From contig CM030365.1 in assembly GCA_017893485.1 (NCBI GenBank), positions 49,411,712 to 49,475,711 on the forward strand: a stretch of DNA of 64,000 nucleotides, in the 5' to 3' direction. The position numbers and the translations under genes were made by a program. Positions 11,346-21,330 of this stretch are shown here, in pieces. The notes beneath the pieces were generated by a model. It did no database searches. It had not been told where the DNA came from and saw nothing but the letters and a program-made list of their open reading frames with translations. Source of the stretch: Hemerocallis citrina (Eukaryota; Streptophyta; Magnoliopsida; Asparagales; Asphodelaceae). How positions within the stretch are numbered: the first letter of the stretch is position 1; every line of letters starts with the position of its first letter.

Positions 11346-12340
11346 GCAGGACTTGTGACAAATGCCAAAGGACAGGCAACATTTCTTCTAGAAATCAGAT
11401 GCCACTACACAACATACAAGTAATCGAGCTTTTTGATGTTTGGGGAATCGACTTCATGGGTCCCTTTCCTAACTCATTTGGTTATTTATATATTCTTGTT
11501 GGTGTGGATTATGTGTCTAAATGGGTCGAGGCTGTCCCCTCAAAAACTAATGATCACAAAGTTGTTGTCAAGTTTTTGCAGGAGAACGTTTTCACTAGGT
11601 TTGGTACACCACGTGCAATAATTAGTGATGGAGGAAGCCACTTCAATAACTTTCCATTTGCTTCTTTGATGAAGAAGTATAGTATTACACATAGAATGGG
11701 CACCCCATATCATCCTCAAACTAGTGGGCAGGTGGAGATTAGCAACAGAGAAATCAAGAGCATTTTGGAAAAGACAGTCAACACAAGGAGGAAAGATTGG
11801 TCGCTACGCTTAAATGATGCATTATGGGCCTACCGAACAGCTTACAAAACACCCATCGGCATGTCACCATACCGTTTGGTTTTTGGAAAAGCTTGTCATT
11901 TACCAGTGGAGTTGGAACACAAAGCGTATTGGGCCATTTAAATGTTCAATTTCGATATGAAACAAGCAGGTGACAACAGAAGATTGCAACTAAATGAGCT
12001 TGAAGAGTTGAGGCACGATGCATATGAAAATGCAAAATTGTACAAGGAAAGGACCAAGCTGTACCATGACAAACAGCTAGCAAGGAAGGAGTTCTATGAA
12101 GGACAGAAGGTATTACTATACAACTCAAGATTAAGACTTTTTCCAGGCAAGCTCATGTCAAGATGGTATGGGCCATACATTGTCACAAGAGTCTTTCCAC
12201 ATGGTGCATTGGAGGTTCATAGCCAAGAGAAGAATCAAACATTTAAGGTGAATGGGCATAGGGCGAAGCCTTACATAGAGATGAGTCTAGAGCCGCACGA
12301 AGAAGATGTGAATCTTCAAACCATTCAATACATCACATGA
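11333..12340 (+). pseudogene. Athila integrase core and C-terminus
   Basis: [43 protein letters not shown] and [19 protein letters not shown] mark the zinc-binding end and the DDE catalytic core. A TAA at 11939-11941 (YWAI*MFNFD) interrupts the frame where relatives have lysine. The C-terminal part continues to a TGA at 12338-12340 with [19 protein letters not shown]. There is no env-like frame after it. Confidence 0.9.
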
Positions 12341-12511
12341 ACTCATCATGTCTAGCTGAAGACAGAAAACACAGCGCTTATTGGGAGGCAACCCAATTTT
12401 TCAGGGGAGTATTTACACTTTCCCTTTATTTTCTTTTCGTTATTTATCTTTTATTATTTTTATTCTCTCCTTACTAGATGGTGACACATGCCTATTTTTA
12501 CATTTTCTTTC

Positions 12512-12531
12512 GAACATTGAGGACAATGTTC
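12512..12531 (+). other. GAGGAC-loop hairpin 1 (Athila)
   Basis: GAACATT / AATGTTC form a perfect 7-bp stem closing the hexaloop GAGGAC. It is followed within six bases by CTAAGTTTGGGGGTATT, a copy of the polypurine tract. The same design occurs at 13284-13303, 22933-22952, 34061-34080 and 52190-52209. Confidence 0.85.
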
Positions 12532-13283
12532 CATCTAAGTTTGGGGGTATTAGGGTTATTTAATTTTTGAGTCTTTTGAAATTTTTTTTTTTTAGGATAA
12601 ACAATTTCTTATAAAGTAAGAAGAATGATACTTATTTACTTTAGGATTGTTGAGTTTCATAAATTCCTTACAAAATTATATGAGTCATGCAATTATACAT
12701 AATAAACAAATGTGATACTTTTTCTGGTGATTATTCCCTTTAAATCTAGTCCTAAATTGAGTTTAAGTAAATAGAGTGATAAAATAAATATATATATATT
12801 TGAATAAAGTCAATCTACTCCAATGTTTTGAGTGCTTAGTAACTAGGGGTATTCATCACCAATGTTTACCTTTACGCCAAACGGCAACTTGAAATATGAG
12901 TATGCAAAGCATTTTAGAGTTTGTGACTTGCTGAGTAACCGGGTGGATTCATCACAAATGTTTTGCATTCGCGTAAAAAGGCAAGTGACAACTTTAGAAA
13001 AAAAAAAAAAAAAAAAAAAAAACTTTAGTTTGCTACTCGGTTTGTAGTAGAGAAAAGGGATAATCACAGATTGAGTAATTACATACTATAACTATAATTA
13101 ATTGCACGACAAGTGTGGTTGAGTTTGGAGTTATAAATAAACAATTGCACTAGAGAAAGTGAGTATGTTTAATTTTACTTTATCTGAAATTGTTTATATT
13201 TTTATATGTTGATGATCACATAATAAGAATTCTTGGTGGTTGACTCTATAGTTATTAGTATCCCCTTGTTCATAAATTCACTC

Positions 13284-13303
13284 TTTGCTTGAGGACAAGC
13301 AAA
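13284..13303 (+). other. GAGGAC-loop hairpin 2 (Athila)
   Basis: TTTGCTT / AAGCAAA form a perfect 7-bp stem around GAGGAC, directly before TCTAAGTTTGGGGG and the 3' LTR. The stem sequence differs completely from hairpin 1 while the loop is identical. Confidence 0.85.
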
Positions 13304-13310
13304 ATCTAAG

Positions 13311-13322
13311 TTTGGGGGTATT
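13311..13322 (+). other. Athila polypurine tract
   Basis: TTTGGGGGTATT immediately before the 3' LTR start TGATG. This is the typical Athila plus-strand primer region; the G run is the likely RNase-H-resistant primer. Confidence 0.85.
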
Positions 13323-14957
13323 TGATGAACCAAATATTATTTACTTTTAGGAGCAATAATCTTAAGGCAATTAGACATTTAAATGCTCTATATGTGGTAT
13401 TTATGCTTCTTTTCTCTTTTTCCATAGGAAACAACCAAAAGCAGCAAAACGAAGCAGATTCCAGACTAACACAGACTGAGAGGATGATATACAGGGAATA
13501 GTAGAGATCAGTCGACTGACTCTTCAACCAGGCGACTGGGCAGAGAGTTTGACAAGGCTCGGCACAGTCGACTGCTCCCCAAGCCAGTCGACTGGTACGC
13601 GGCGAGTTAGAAGATAAAGAGCAGATGCATCCTCATCCAAACCTGAATCAAAATTAAGTTATCCAATCCCAGGTGTTTTCTGCGAATAACAACTTCTCAA
13701 ACAATCAAAGCAAGAAGCACGTGGTGAGCAGATAAGGAAGGAAAGAAGAAAAAGAGAAAGAAATAAACGACTGATGAAGATAAGGAAAGAAATAACAAAA
13801 GAAGAGGACTTCTCTGCAAAAAGTACAAACCCTAATTCTCTTCTCTTGTTCTATAAATACCAGTCAAGACAGAAGCATTAAAAGAGGAGGCTCTTCCACG
13901 CTCTTGAATCACCTAATTGCAGAGTTCCAGAGTCATCAACAAGAAGCACTTTATCAGCATCAAAGAAGAAGAAAGGAGATCAAGTATTAAAGAAAGAACG
14001 GCCGGTCGACTGTGTGACAGCCAGCCGACCATCTAGCCGAACTACATCAGTTTATTCCTTCTCTTTCTTATTCTTTTATGTTAACCATGTATTCAACCTT
14101 GTTGATTAATAAAAGTACTATTATGTGGAACTAATGTCATAGTTGGGAAGATTGAAGCCGTAGTTATGTAATGCTATATTCTTTTGAAGTCTTCTATTTT
14201 ACTTATTGATTGAATCTGATTGAATTGATATAGACTTATGATAATCAAACTGGTTCTCGAAGCTCTGAGAGCAGTCGACTGGGGTGAGAGCCAGTCGACT
14301 GACGTACAGAACTTGAGAATATCAAGTTTGCATTACCATCTATCTGAATCTGTTATATGAGCATATTGAGACGACCCGTATCTCGTGCCCGTAACCTGTA
14401 ACAAGGGAATCTTTTGGGGTTCTTGGTTCAATCAACTTAAGGGATCTAGATCTGATACCAATTTCTAGAACCTTGAGTGTTTGTTCGTTTCCACTGATCT
14501 TATGTTTTCTTTAAGTACAACTTAGTAGATACCATGCTAAACACTTAATGAAAGAAACGAATTAGAGTAGATACCATGCCTAATTCTTGGCTTAGGGAAA
14601 CAGTACTTTAAGGAGTAGATACCATGCCCTTGAAGGGAACAAACATGAGTAATAAGAAGAAGTTCAGAAGGTAACTTAGCATTATTGACTATTGGTGGAG
14701 ATCTAAACCCAACTACTTCATAAATATTTGTGATTCAACACTTCTTAATTTAGTTTTAATATTTTTATTTCTTTTAGATCTTTAAAACAACTCTTTATGA
14801 TTCTTATTCTTTTTATTGATTAGTAAGTTAAAGTCTACAATCTCTGTGGGATCGACCCTTGCTATTGCTACGCTTTTTCAAACGATTCGTGCACTTGCGA
14901 GGTTTATAATTTGTGTCTAGTTTTATCTCTTTATTTAGGTAACTAGATTGCACAACA
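13323..14957 (+). repeat. Athila 3' LTR
   Basis: 1635 bases from TGATGAACC to CACAACA, near-identical to 5085-6718. Perfect CAGTCGACTG copies lie at 13509, 13565, 13585, 14272 and 14292. It is followed by the second AGTCC target copy at 14958-14962. Confidence 0.96.
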
Positions 14958-14962
14958 AGTCC

Positions 14963-16206
14963 CTCAGCTTTTCTCTCCTTTCCTATCGGAGGTGGAGTAG
15001 GGAAAAGCCAGTCTTCTCTGTTCGCCTGCTACTCACAAAGTGAGTTATGAAGAACGTTTCGAACTGCTCGAACGAGAAGATAGAAGAGGAAGCGAGCCGG
15101 GAGTACCATTCCCGCGCCGAACCCTTGAGAGTGGCGGGGAAGGTCTTGCATAGCATGGCGTCGGAAGCTTGGTGGATCAGCATTAAGGTCTTGAAGCTTT
15201 CGACATGATCAACAGGGTCCAACTCCTCTGAGTACGTTTCAAACTGCGGAGGCTTGAAACCCCTCGGGATGGGAGCCTCCATGATAGTCCGAGAGAAGGG
15301 CGGTCTGCTGAGGTGGACGGTCGTTCCTCTCGACTCCTCCTTGTCCATACGGCCGATGCGCCTCTCCATCTCGTGGAGACGACGGTCGAGGGCATCGTCC
15401 CTCCGGTGATAGTCGACCGAGCCCCTGGACTCGTCTTCATAGGAAGGGGAGCAGAGGCTACGGCGTCGATAGTCTTGGGATCGGCGAGGACTATGATGGT
15501 GCTGCTGGTGACTAGGAGCCGGGGGAGGACTTATGGATCGGTGGCGAGGGCTTGGAACCCGTGGGGGTGTTGGAACCCTCTGGGCATTATGGTTGTTGGG
15601 GCGAAGGTTGAGGGCCTGCAACACAGTTTCCTAGAATTGTAGGAACTCGGCACGAGTGATAGGTGCCTCATCATTCCTCGGATGAAGTCGATTAGCAGGG
15701 GAATGTGGCCTCCTCCTACGATGCTCGGGAGATTCCCCCCGTCCTCTTCGGTCCGGAGATCTCCTGCCATCTCGGCGATAAGGAGATCGCTCACCTTGAT
15801 GTTGGCGGGAGGCTCCCTCTCGGGCCCGCTTCACATCTAGGCGGTTGCGAAGGTCCTCATCCTTTTGGCGATTCAGAACGGTGTTGCGGAGGTCGGAGGC
15901 TCGGGGGTTATGGGAAGCCATAGAGTCCGAGGAGGCATTGTGAATTGAGACATGGTCTGGGTGGAGAGGTTGCTTCTGCCTCCGCTGGTGCTGACAAGCA
16001 GGACCATTTGGGGGTTGTTGATTCGGAAGAGGAGGCTGGCCCTGTTGGATCGGGGGAGAAAGTTGTTCGGGCTGCGGAGCAGGATGCACGGGGACCTCCT
16101 CTTGCTGATCGGCGGGATTGGGTCCGCGGTTGGACCCCCTAGACCTGACCTTTTTGGGAGGCATGGCTGGAGAAGGGCTAGTCGACGAGGAAGAGGCGGA
16201 GGCCAT
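14963..16206 (-). pseudogene. Tat gag, N-terminal part
   Basis: The ATG at 16206 (minus strand) starts MASASSSSTSPSP, a Ser/Pro-rich then Arg-rich region, followed by the gag core FKPPQFETYSEELDPVDHVESF and AREWYSRL near 15110-15230. Two in-frame stops interrupt it: TAG at about 15631-15633 (FLQF*ETVLQ) and TAG at about 14980-14982 (LHLR*ERRE). The frame runs directly into the other gag fragment at 4737-5079 once the Athila insertion and one target copy are discounted. Confidence 0.87.
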
Positions 16207-16216
16207 TCGTATGGTT

Positions 16217-16234
16217 TTCCCACAGACGGCGCCA
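16217..16234 (-). other. Tat primer binding region
   Basis: On the minus strand TTGGCGCCGTCTGTGGGAA lies between the LTR end and the gag start. This sequence is characteristic of the leader of Tat-group elements just after the 5' LTR. The exact tRNA primer is not assigned here. Confidence 0.75.
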
Positions 16235-16237
16235 ATC

Positions 16238-16311
16238 TGTTACCGCTGATTCTGGTGTGGGGGTAAACATATGAGATTTGTGAGTTCGTGGAAGAACCTG
16301 AATAGTGGATT
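16238..16311 (-). repeat. Remnant of Tat 5' LTR
   Basis: On the minus strand the LTR would end CAGCGGTAACA at 16238. Only about 74 bases remain before the sequence switches at 16312 to the LTR of element V. The rest of the LTR is missing. Confidence 0.6.
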
Positions 16312-17775
16312 TGTGGGATTTATGAAAACTAATTTGGGATGAAATGGAGTATGTTTTGAGAATAAATGTATAATTTAGAACTATGGATTTACACTTGTAT
16401 GTTATGAAAATTGCTCTTTGCAAAAGGACTTGAGATAAAATTTTAGAAAAGAAGTGTAATAAAGATAGAAATTATATGTAGTGATGTGATGTGAATTATT
16501 CTCATTGGAGAATAATGTGAAAATTATGAAATGCAAATATTCATTTAGTGATGTGATTTTAATGTGAAAGTGATAATTGATAAAACATATAATGATTAAT
16601 TGAATTCCATGTATGGCTATGGACTCATGAATAAATTAGAAATCATGCTATTGAAAAAGAAAATCTGTTACGATTATGAAGATGAACTTATGAGCTGGAA
16701 ATGCTCAATTTTGGAAATTGTGAATTGGAATTGAAACAAAAGAGTAGCTAAGTCTCCCCCGGCAATTGGAAAGGAATGAAATAAAATTTGAAATGAAAGA
16801 CCAAGGTTGTTCATGTTTGAATGAATGAATAAGTCCGGTTTAGTGGAGAGGCTAACTCTAGAGCTTTGATTTTGTTCATGATTCTAATAAAAACTAGGAT
16901 TAGTACATAGTGGAGACGTGATGAAAGTGAGAGAAAAACACGAGTATGAGAACTAGAGTTTACGGTGCGGGTGTGAGCCACAGAATGCATGCTTGATGAG
17001 TCAAGACATGGCGTGGGCACTACTCAGTAATGATCGGACTTTAGCCACGCTTGTGGGATGTTTGGTGACTGCAAGAGAATCGTGTGCCATGAAGGAGACT
17101 GAATTGCCACAGAATGCATGCTTGATGAGTCAAGACATGGCGTGGGATTCTCCTCCAGGTTTTCTGTACACGAGCTTGTACTCATAGATCATCTAGGATA
17201 CTCACCGTAGTTACAGTAGTAGATTAAGACATGACGAGGGATTGAACCCTACAAAGATGAAGAACGATTAAGAGGCTTGCCCTCGGACCTATGTAGTGTG
17301 GGATGCATAGAATCCGAACAAGTGTGCATTAGTGTGATGTAACATAAATAACTGCATTAAGGACTAAGTGCACAATCACAACACGACATCAATAGGGTAG
17401 TCCCTTTAGTTTGATATGTGACAAGTTTGTGTTTGTTAAATATGGAAAATGAGTTATACTATTTCCGGCATAGAGAGGATGGCCGTGTATAATGTTCGTC
17501 GGTTGAATAAACTGACATACCCACAGTTTTGTATGCAGGAAAAATGACATGATAAAGATTAAAGAGGAACAGATGCCTAAAGATTATTCAATGTTGTTGT
17601 ACATTTATTTAAATGTTGTAAATTTACTTCCGCTGTGCAATGTAAAGTGTAAAGTTTCATGTAAACTCTGATGTAAAGTGAAAAGTTTTAAATTCCTTAT
17701 AAAATTGTACTAAATGAAGTGTAAAGATCCTGTGGAATCTCGAATTCAGTGTATTTTGGAATTCGGAGCGTTACA
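16312..17775 (+). repeat. Element V 5' LTR, 3' portion only
   Basis: Matches 24783-26247 of the 3' LTR and ends GCGTTACA. The first about 1.8 kb of the LTR is absent. The break coincides with TGTGGGATTT, which resembles the Tat-side sequence GTGGATTT, so microhomology may have guided the junction. Confidence 0.9.
16977..17146 (+). repeat. 41-bp direct repeat inside the V LTR
   Basis: A 41-base block containing GAATGCATGCTTGATGAG occurs identically at 16977-17017 and 17106-17146, 129 bases apart. It is conserved in the 3' LTR (about 25448 and 25577). It lies in the transcribed part of the LTR. Confidence 0.85.
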
Positions 17776-17778
17776 GAG

Positions 17779-17791
17779 TGGTATCAGAGCC
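17779..17791 (+). other. Element V primer binding site (initiator tRNA-Met)
   Basis: TGGTATCAGAGCC, three bases after the LTR end, is complementary to the 3' end of plant initiator tRNA-Met, the usual primer for Tekay and most other chromoviruses. Confidence 0.92.
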
Positions 17792-17934
17792 ACGCTTCAC
17801 ACTTGTACAAATTTATAAGGAACGACACCCTAGAAGTGGACATTAGAGTGTGTGTTTGAGTCTAGAGATTTAAATGTAAGTGACTTACATTTGTGTTGCT
17901 CTATGACTTATGCTTCTTCCTCTCTATTTCTAAG

Positions 17935-18335
17935 ATGGCTGATCACTTCGACCCTGCGGGAGACACGACTGGCATATCATCGAGAAAGAGTACCATCCTG
18001 GACAAGCAGATTCCGAGGAAGAGTACTACCCAGGGCAACCAGATTTGACGGAGAAGAATGGCCTAAATCCCGAGAGATTTGATGACTTTTCTGATGAAGA
18101 AGAAGAACCAGTTCCAAATAGTCTTGTGATATCTCTTCAGAGGCAGGTAGAAACACTGCGGGAGAGAGTCGGATTATTGGAGGCTCAATTGGCAAACCGT
18201 AAGGACGACTTTGCAGTTCTCAGTCATCGGGTATTGGAACTCTAGAAGAGGAAGAATCTGACCGATGTGCTGAAGGAAGAAGTTGATAAACTACGGGGAG
18301 AACTTCGAGAAGTGAAGAGGAACCGTAGGAGTTAG
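17935..18335 (+). pseudogene. Coiled-coil reading frame between PBS and gag (unknown function)
   Basis: An ATG at 17935 opens MADHFDPAGDT. After a one-base shift near 17970 another frame reads HIIEKEYHPGQADSEEEYYPGQ, then FDDFSDEEEEPVPNS, then a heptad-rich segment (LQRQVETLRERVGLLEAQL and DVLKEEVDKLRGELREVKR), ending at TAG 18333. An in-frame TAG at 18243-18245 (LEL*KRKN) fits a CAG-to-TAG change. The frame has an acidic N-terminal half with a duplicated EYxPGQ motif and a probable two-part leucine-zipper coiled coil. It lies upstream of, and separate from, gag. I do not recognise it. The related element U has no room for it. Confidence 0.55.
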
Positions 18336-18480
18336 ACTGTTGTAGCTTCTACTGTTTTCATTCTGATGTCAAGAAATGTTTTTCAATTCGAATGTATAAA
18401 GTTTGGAATTCAATGAAATGCAAGTTGATTTAAAATTCATGTCTTATACTTCGAATTTAATGGATCTTTTGCATCAGAAT

Positions 18481-19490
18481 ATGGCTAGAAGAAGAGCTAG
18501 AAACGGTGAAGGTCTGAATCTAGAAACGGAACTTGCGAGGGTCTATCAGACGCTCAATGTTGTGGCCATGAATCAAAACCAAGGAAGGGTACCTGCGAAT
18601 CCGGTGCCCGAAGCGATCAAACTAGTGGAATCGTTCAAACGGATGAAACCACCTGTGTTCGAAGGGAAGTCAGGCCCTGATGCGGCTGACAACTGGATTC
18701 GTCAGGTAGAGACGATCTTTGAAGTGCTGGAGATTCCTGAAGGCAGTAAGGTGAAGTTGGCGACTCTGCAACTTGAGAAGGATGCGGCTGTGTGGTGGCA
18801 GTCGATGAACCGGACAATGGGAGGCATAGTTCTTGGCTGGAGGAGTTTTTGGAAGAATTCCATAGTCACTATTTTCCCTCCGACGTCCAAGAGAAGAAGG
18901 CTATGGAGTTTCTATCACTACAGCAAGGTGGCATGTCAGTTAGGGAGTACGAGACCAAGTTTACTCAGCTCTCTAGGTATGCTCCGAAATTAGTGATGGA
19001 TGAGGCTAAGAAAGCTCATAAGTTTGAGCATGGATTGAGGCCGAGCTTAAGGTCCCGGATGATACCTCTTGGTATCAGAAGATTTGACAAGTTGGTCAAG
19101 AGAGCAGCAGCCACTGAAGCAGACATGGAGCAGTTTCATATTGTTCAGAATCGGAGGAACAACTGGCAGTCTGGAAAGAGGCCCGCCAATTCTGGGAGTT
19201 TCAAGGGACAACCATCTGCACAAAGGTTCAAACCGACAGGGGCGAACGCTATTAGTGTGGCGGGAGGACCTGGGAACAATGTGGTGAGATCTCCTGCGGT
19301 GAATTGCTTCAACTGTGGTGAGACGGGACATTACCAATCTCAATGTCCCAAGCCACGGAATGGTAATCGCAATGTACCAACGCAGCAGACTGGGAAGAGA
19401 TCGTACCAACTAGGGCAAGTATTTGCCTTGACGGAAGCTGATGCCGATGAGGTTGATCATGTCATCACTGGTACGAAGGCAGATGTTTAG
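18481..19490 (+). pseudogene. Element V gag
   Basis: The likely start is ATG 18481 (MARRRARNGEG). The gag core includes VESFKRMKPPVFEGKSGPDA and WIRQVETIFEVLE, then after a frameshift near 18830 EEFHSHYFPSDVQEKKAMEF and ETKFTQLSRYAPKL. A single CCHC knuckle CFNCGETGHYQSQC lies at about 19306-19347. The second frame ends at TAG 19488-19490. Gag would form the particle that packages element RNA; this copy cannot make it whole. Confidence 0.9.
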
Positions 19491-20112
19491 TGGTTTATGT
19501 CATTTCTTTTTCCCGCTATTCAGTGAACTGTTACGTAATGAGTATGTATTATGTAACAGGAGAACTTTATCTTAATGGAATGAAAGCTGTTGTGTTGTTC
19601 GATACTGAATCCTCTCATACTTTTGTGTCTCCTAAATTTGCTAAAGTGTTGGGAGTTGAACCGAAGATTTTTCCAGGCAAGATCTTAGTAGGAGCTACTC
19701 CATCAGGGGAAACTTTAACCACTGATCGGTATTATGCGGATTGCAAGATTGTGATTGGGGACAGAATCTTTGGGATTGATCTGATCGAGCTGACTATCTT
19801 GGGAGTCGATGTCATCATTGGCATTGATTGGATGTCGGTGTACAGTGCAAGCATCGAGTGCAAGACCAAGACGGTAACAGTGAAGGCTCCAGGTAGACTT
19901 GAAGTCACTTACCAAGGGAAGAAGAAGTATTCTAGGCTGGTGGCAGCTATCCGCAAGGAAGAGACTCCTGTGGAAGTGCAAGGGATTCCTGTGGTTCGGG
20001 ACTATCTGACTGTGTTCTTGGATGATTTTCCTGGGTTACCCCCGCATCTTGATGTAGAGTTCAGCATCACTGTTCAACCGGGAAGTGCACCCATTTCTAA
20101 GGCACGTATAGG
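19491..20112 (+). pseudogene. Element V protease, altered active site
   Basis: The frame from 19490 (GTG, no ATG) gives GELYLNGMKAVVLFDTESSHTFV, the aspartic protease region. The catalytic triad D-T/S-G is here D-T-E, a Gly-to-Glu change (GGA to GAA, G-to-A), which should abolish activity. It continues through LGVDVIIGIDWMSVYSA and the linker to reverse transcriptase (VFLDDFPGLPPHLDVEF). The frame is lost near 20100-20140. Confidence 0.85.
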
Positions 20113-21330
20113 ATGGATCCAGTGGAACAGGATGAGGTGAAACGGAAGATTAAGGAACTGTTGGAGAAAGGCTTTATTCAACCTAGTGCGTTACCTTGGG
20201 GAGCACCAGTACTTTTGGTAAAGAAGAAGGATGGATCGTTGAGAATGTGCATCGATTACCGAGAGCTGAATAAGGACACTGTTCAGAATAAGTATCCTAT
20301 TCCCCGAATTGATGACTTGTTCGATCGTCTACAAGGAGCAGCTATTTTCTCCAAAATAGATCTTCGATCAGGATATCACCAAGTTCGAGTGAAAGCTGAA
20401 GATGTGCACAAAACTGCGTTTAGAACTCGACATGGGCATTACAAATTCTTAGTTATGCCATTTGGAGTGACGAATGCACCCGCAATCTTCATGGATTTGA
20501 TGAACAGAGTTCTGAGGCCGTTCATTGATTCTTTCGTCGTAATGTTTATCGACGATATCCTCGTGTACTCCAAGACAGAGGAGGAGCACACCGAGCATCT
20601 GGCAGCAGTTCTGAAGAAGCTGGAAGAGCAGAAGTTGTATGCCAAGTTATCCAAGTGTGATTTCTGGAAATCTGAAGTGGCATTCCTAGGTCACATCCTT
20701 TCTAAGGAGGGAGTGGCAACTGATCCTCAGAAGATAGAGGCAGTAAGAGATTGGGCTAGGCCTATTACAGTGAAGGAAGTCAGAAGTTTTCTTGGAATGA
20801 CTGGATACTACAGGAGATTCATTCAAGGTTATGCTTAGATAGCCGTACCGCTTACTGGTCTGACCAAGAAGAATGTGAACTTCAAGTGGACTGAGCAATG
20901 TAAGGCAAGCTTTCAGGAGTTGAAAGAGAAGCTGACTACTGCACCTATTTTGGCTTTGCCTAGAGCAGGTGTTGAGTATGATGTTTACAGCGATGCTTCA
21001 TATCGTGGGCTTGGTTGTGTCTTAATGCAAGAGGGAAGACTAATCACTTATGGGTCTAGGCAACTACGACCACATGAGAAGAATTATCCGACTCATGATC
21101 TGGAGTTGGCTGCGATTATCTTTGCCCTGAAGCAATGGAGACACTACGTGTACGGTGAGAAATTGAACATGTACACGGACCACAAGAGTTTAAAGTACAT
21201 ATATCAGCAGAAGGATCTGAATTTGAGGCAGCGGAGATGGTTGGAAGTGCTTGAGGACATGCGACCTGAGATCAAGTATCATCCTGGGAAAGCTAATGTT
21301 GTTGCTGATGCACTTAGTCGCAAGAGCAGT
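20113..21330 (+). pseudogene. Element V reverse transcriptase and RNase H
   Basis: From ATG 20113 ([17 protein letters not shown]): fingers and palm with [36 protein letters not shown] and the catalytic FIDDILVYS near 20548-20574. A TAG at 20836-20838 (GYA*IAVPL) stops the frame in the connection. RNase H follows with [29 protein letters not shown] and [10 protein letters not shown] near 21310. Apart from the stop the domain is well preserved. Confidence 0.92.

Larger units (their letters stand above)
12341..13310 (+). other. Athila 3' non-coding tail
   Basis: About 970 bases without a reading frame between integrase and the polypurine tract. It holds an internal copy of the polypurine tract (AAGTTTGGGGGTATTAGGG near 12537), two GAGGAC hairpins (12512-12531 and 13284-13303), a degenerate direct repeat of AGTAACYRGG...ATTCATCAC (near 12838 and 12933) and a pure A run of about 24 at 12999-13021. 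The env-like gene of some Athila members is absent. Confidence 0.7.
5085..14957 (+). mobile_element. Athila-lineage Ty3/gypsy retrotransposon with both LTRs
   Basis: Structure: 5' LTR, tRNA-Asp primer site, gag, protease, reverse transcriptase, RNase H, integrase, long non-coding tail, polypurine tract, 3' LTR, with target duplication AGTCC. The PBS type, the FMDD catalytic motif, the DLGAS protease motif and the AAGTTTGGGGGTATT polypurine tract all match Athila. Many Athila elements have an env-like frame after integrase; here the 970-base interval has none. The LTRs differ at about nine bases and one indel, so insertion was recent, yet the coding region has at least six disabling changes. 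The palindrome CAGTCGACTG is repeated throughout the element. Confidence 0.95.
1..16311 (-). mobile_element. Tat-lineage Ty3/gypsy retrotransposon, defective, split by an Athila insertion
   Basis: Read on the minus strand the order is LTR remnant, PBS, gag, protease, reverse transcriptase, gypsy RNase H, second (archaeal-type) RNase H, integrase, tandem-repeat tail. A second RNase H after the usual one is diagnostic of the Tat group (Ogre, Retand, TatIV-like). The element is interrupted in gag by the plus-strand Athila element at 5085-14957 with target duplication AGTCC. Stop codons occur in gag, in the second RNase H and in integrase, and gag is frameshifted near 4740, so the copy is dead. 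The left end lies outside the window. At the right the 5' LTR is reduced to about 74 bases and abuts element V. Confidence 0.9.

Noticed and set aside
12341..13310. Athila env-like gene
   Set aside because: No frame over about 75 codons and no membrane segment in the interval; the gene is absent.
18403..18480. Gag start at 18403
   Set aside because: The codon is TTG; the first good ATG matching a basic gag N-terminus is 18481.
21253..21260. Further GAGGAC motifs inside coding regions (also 9346, 33280)
   Set aside because: No flanking complementary stem of 7 bp; chance occurrences.
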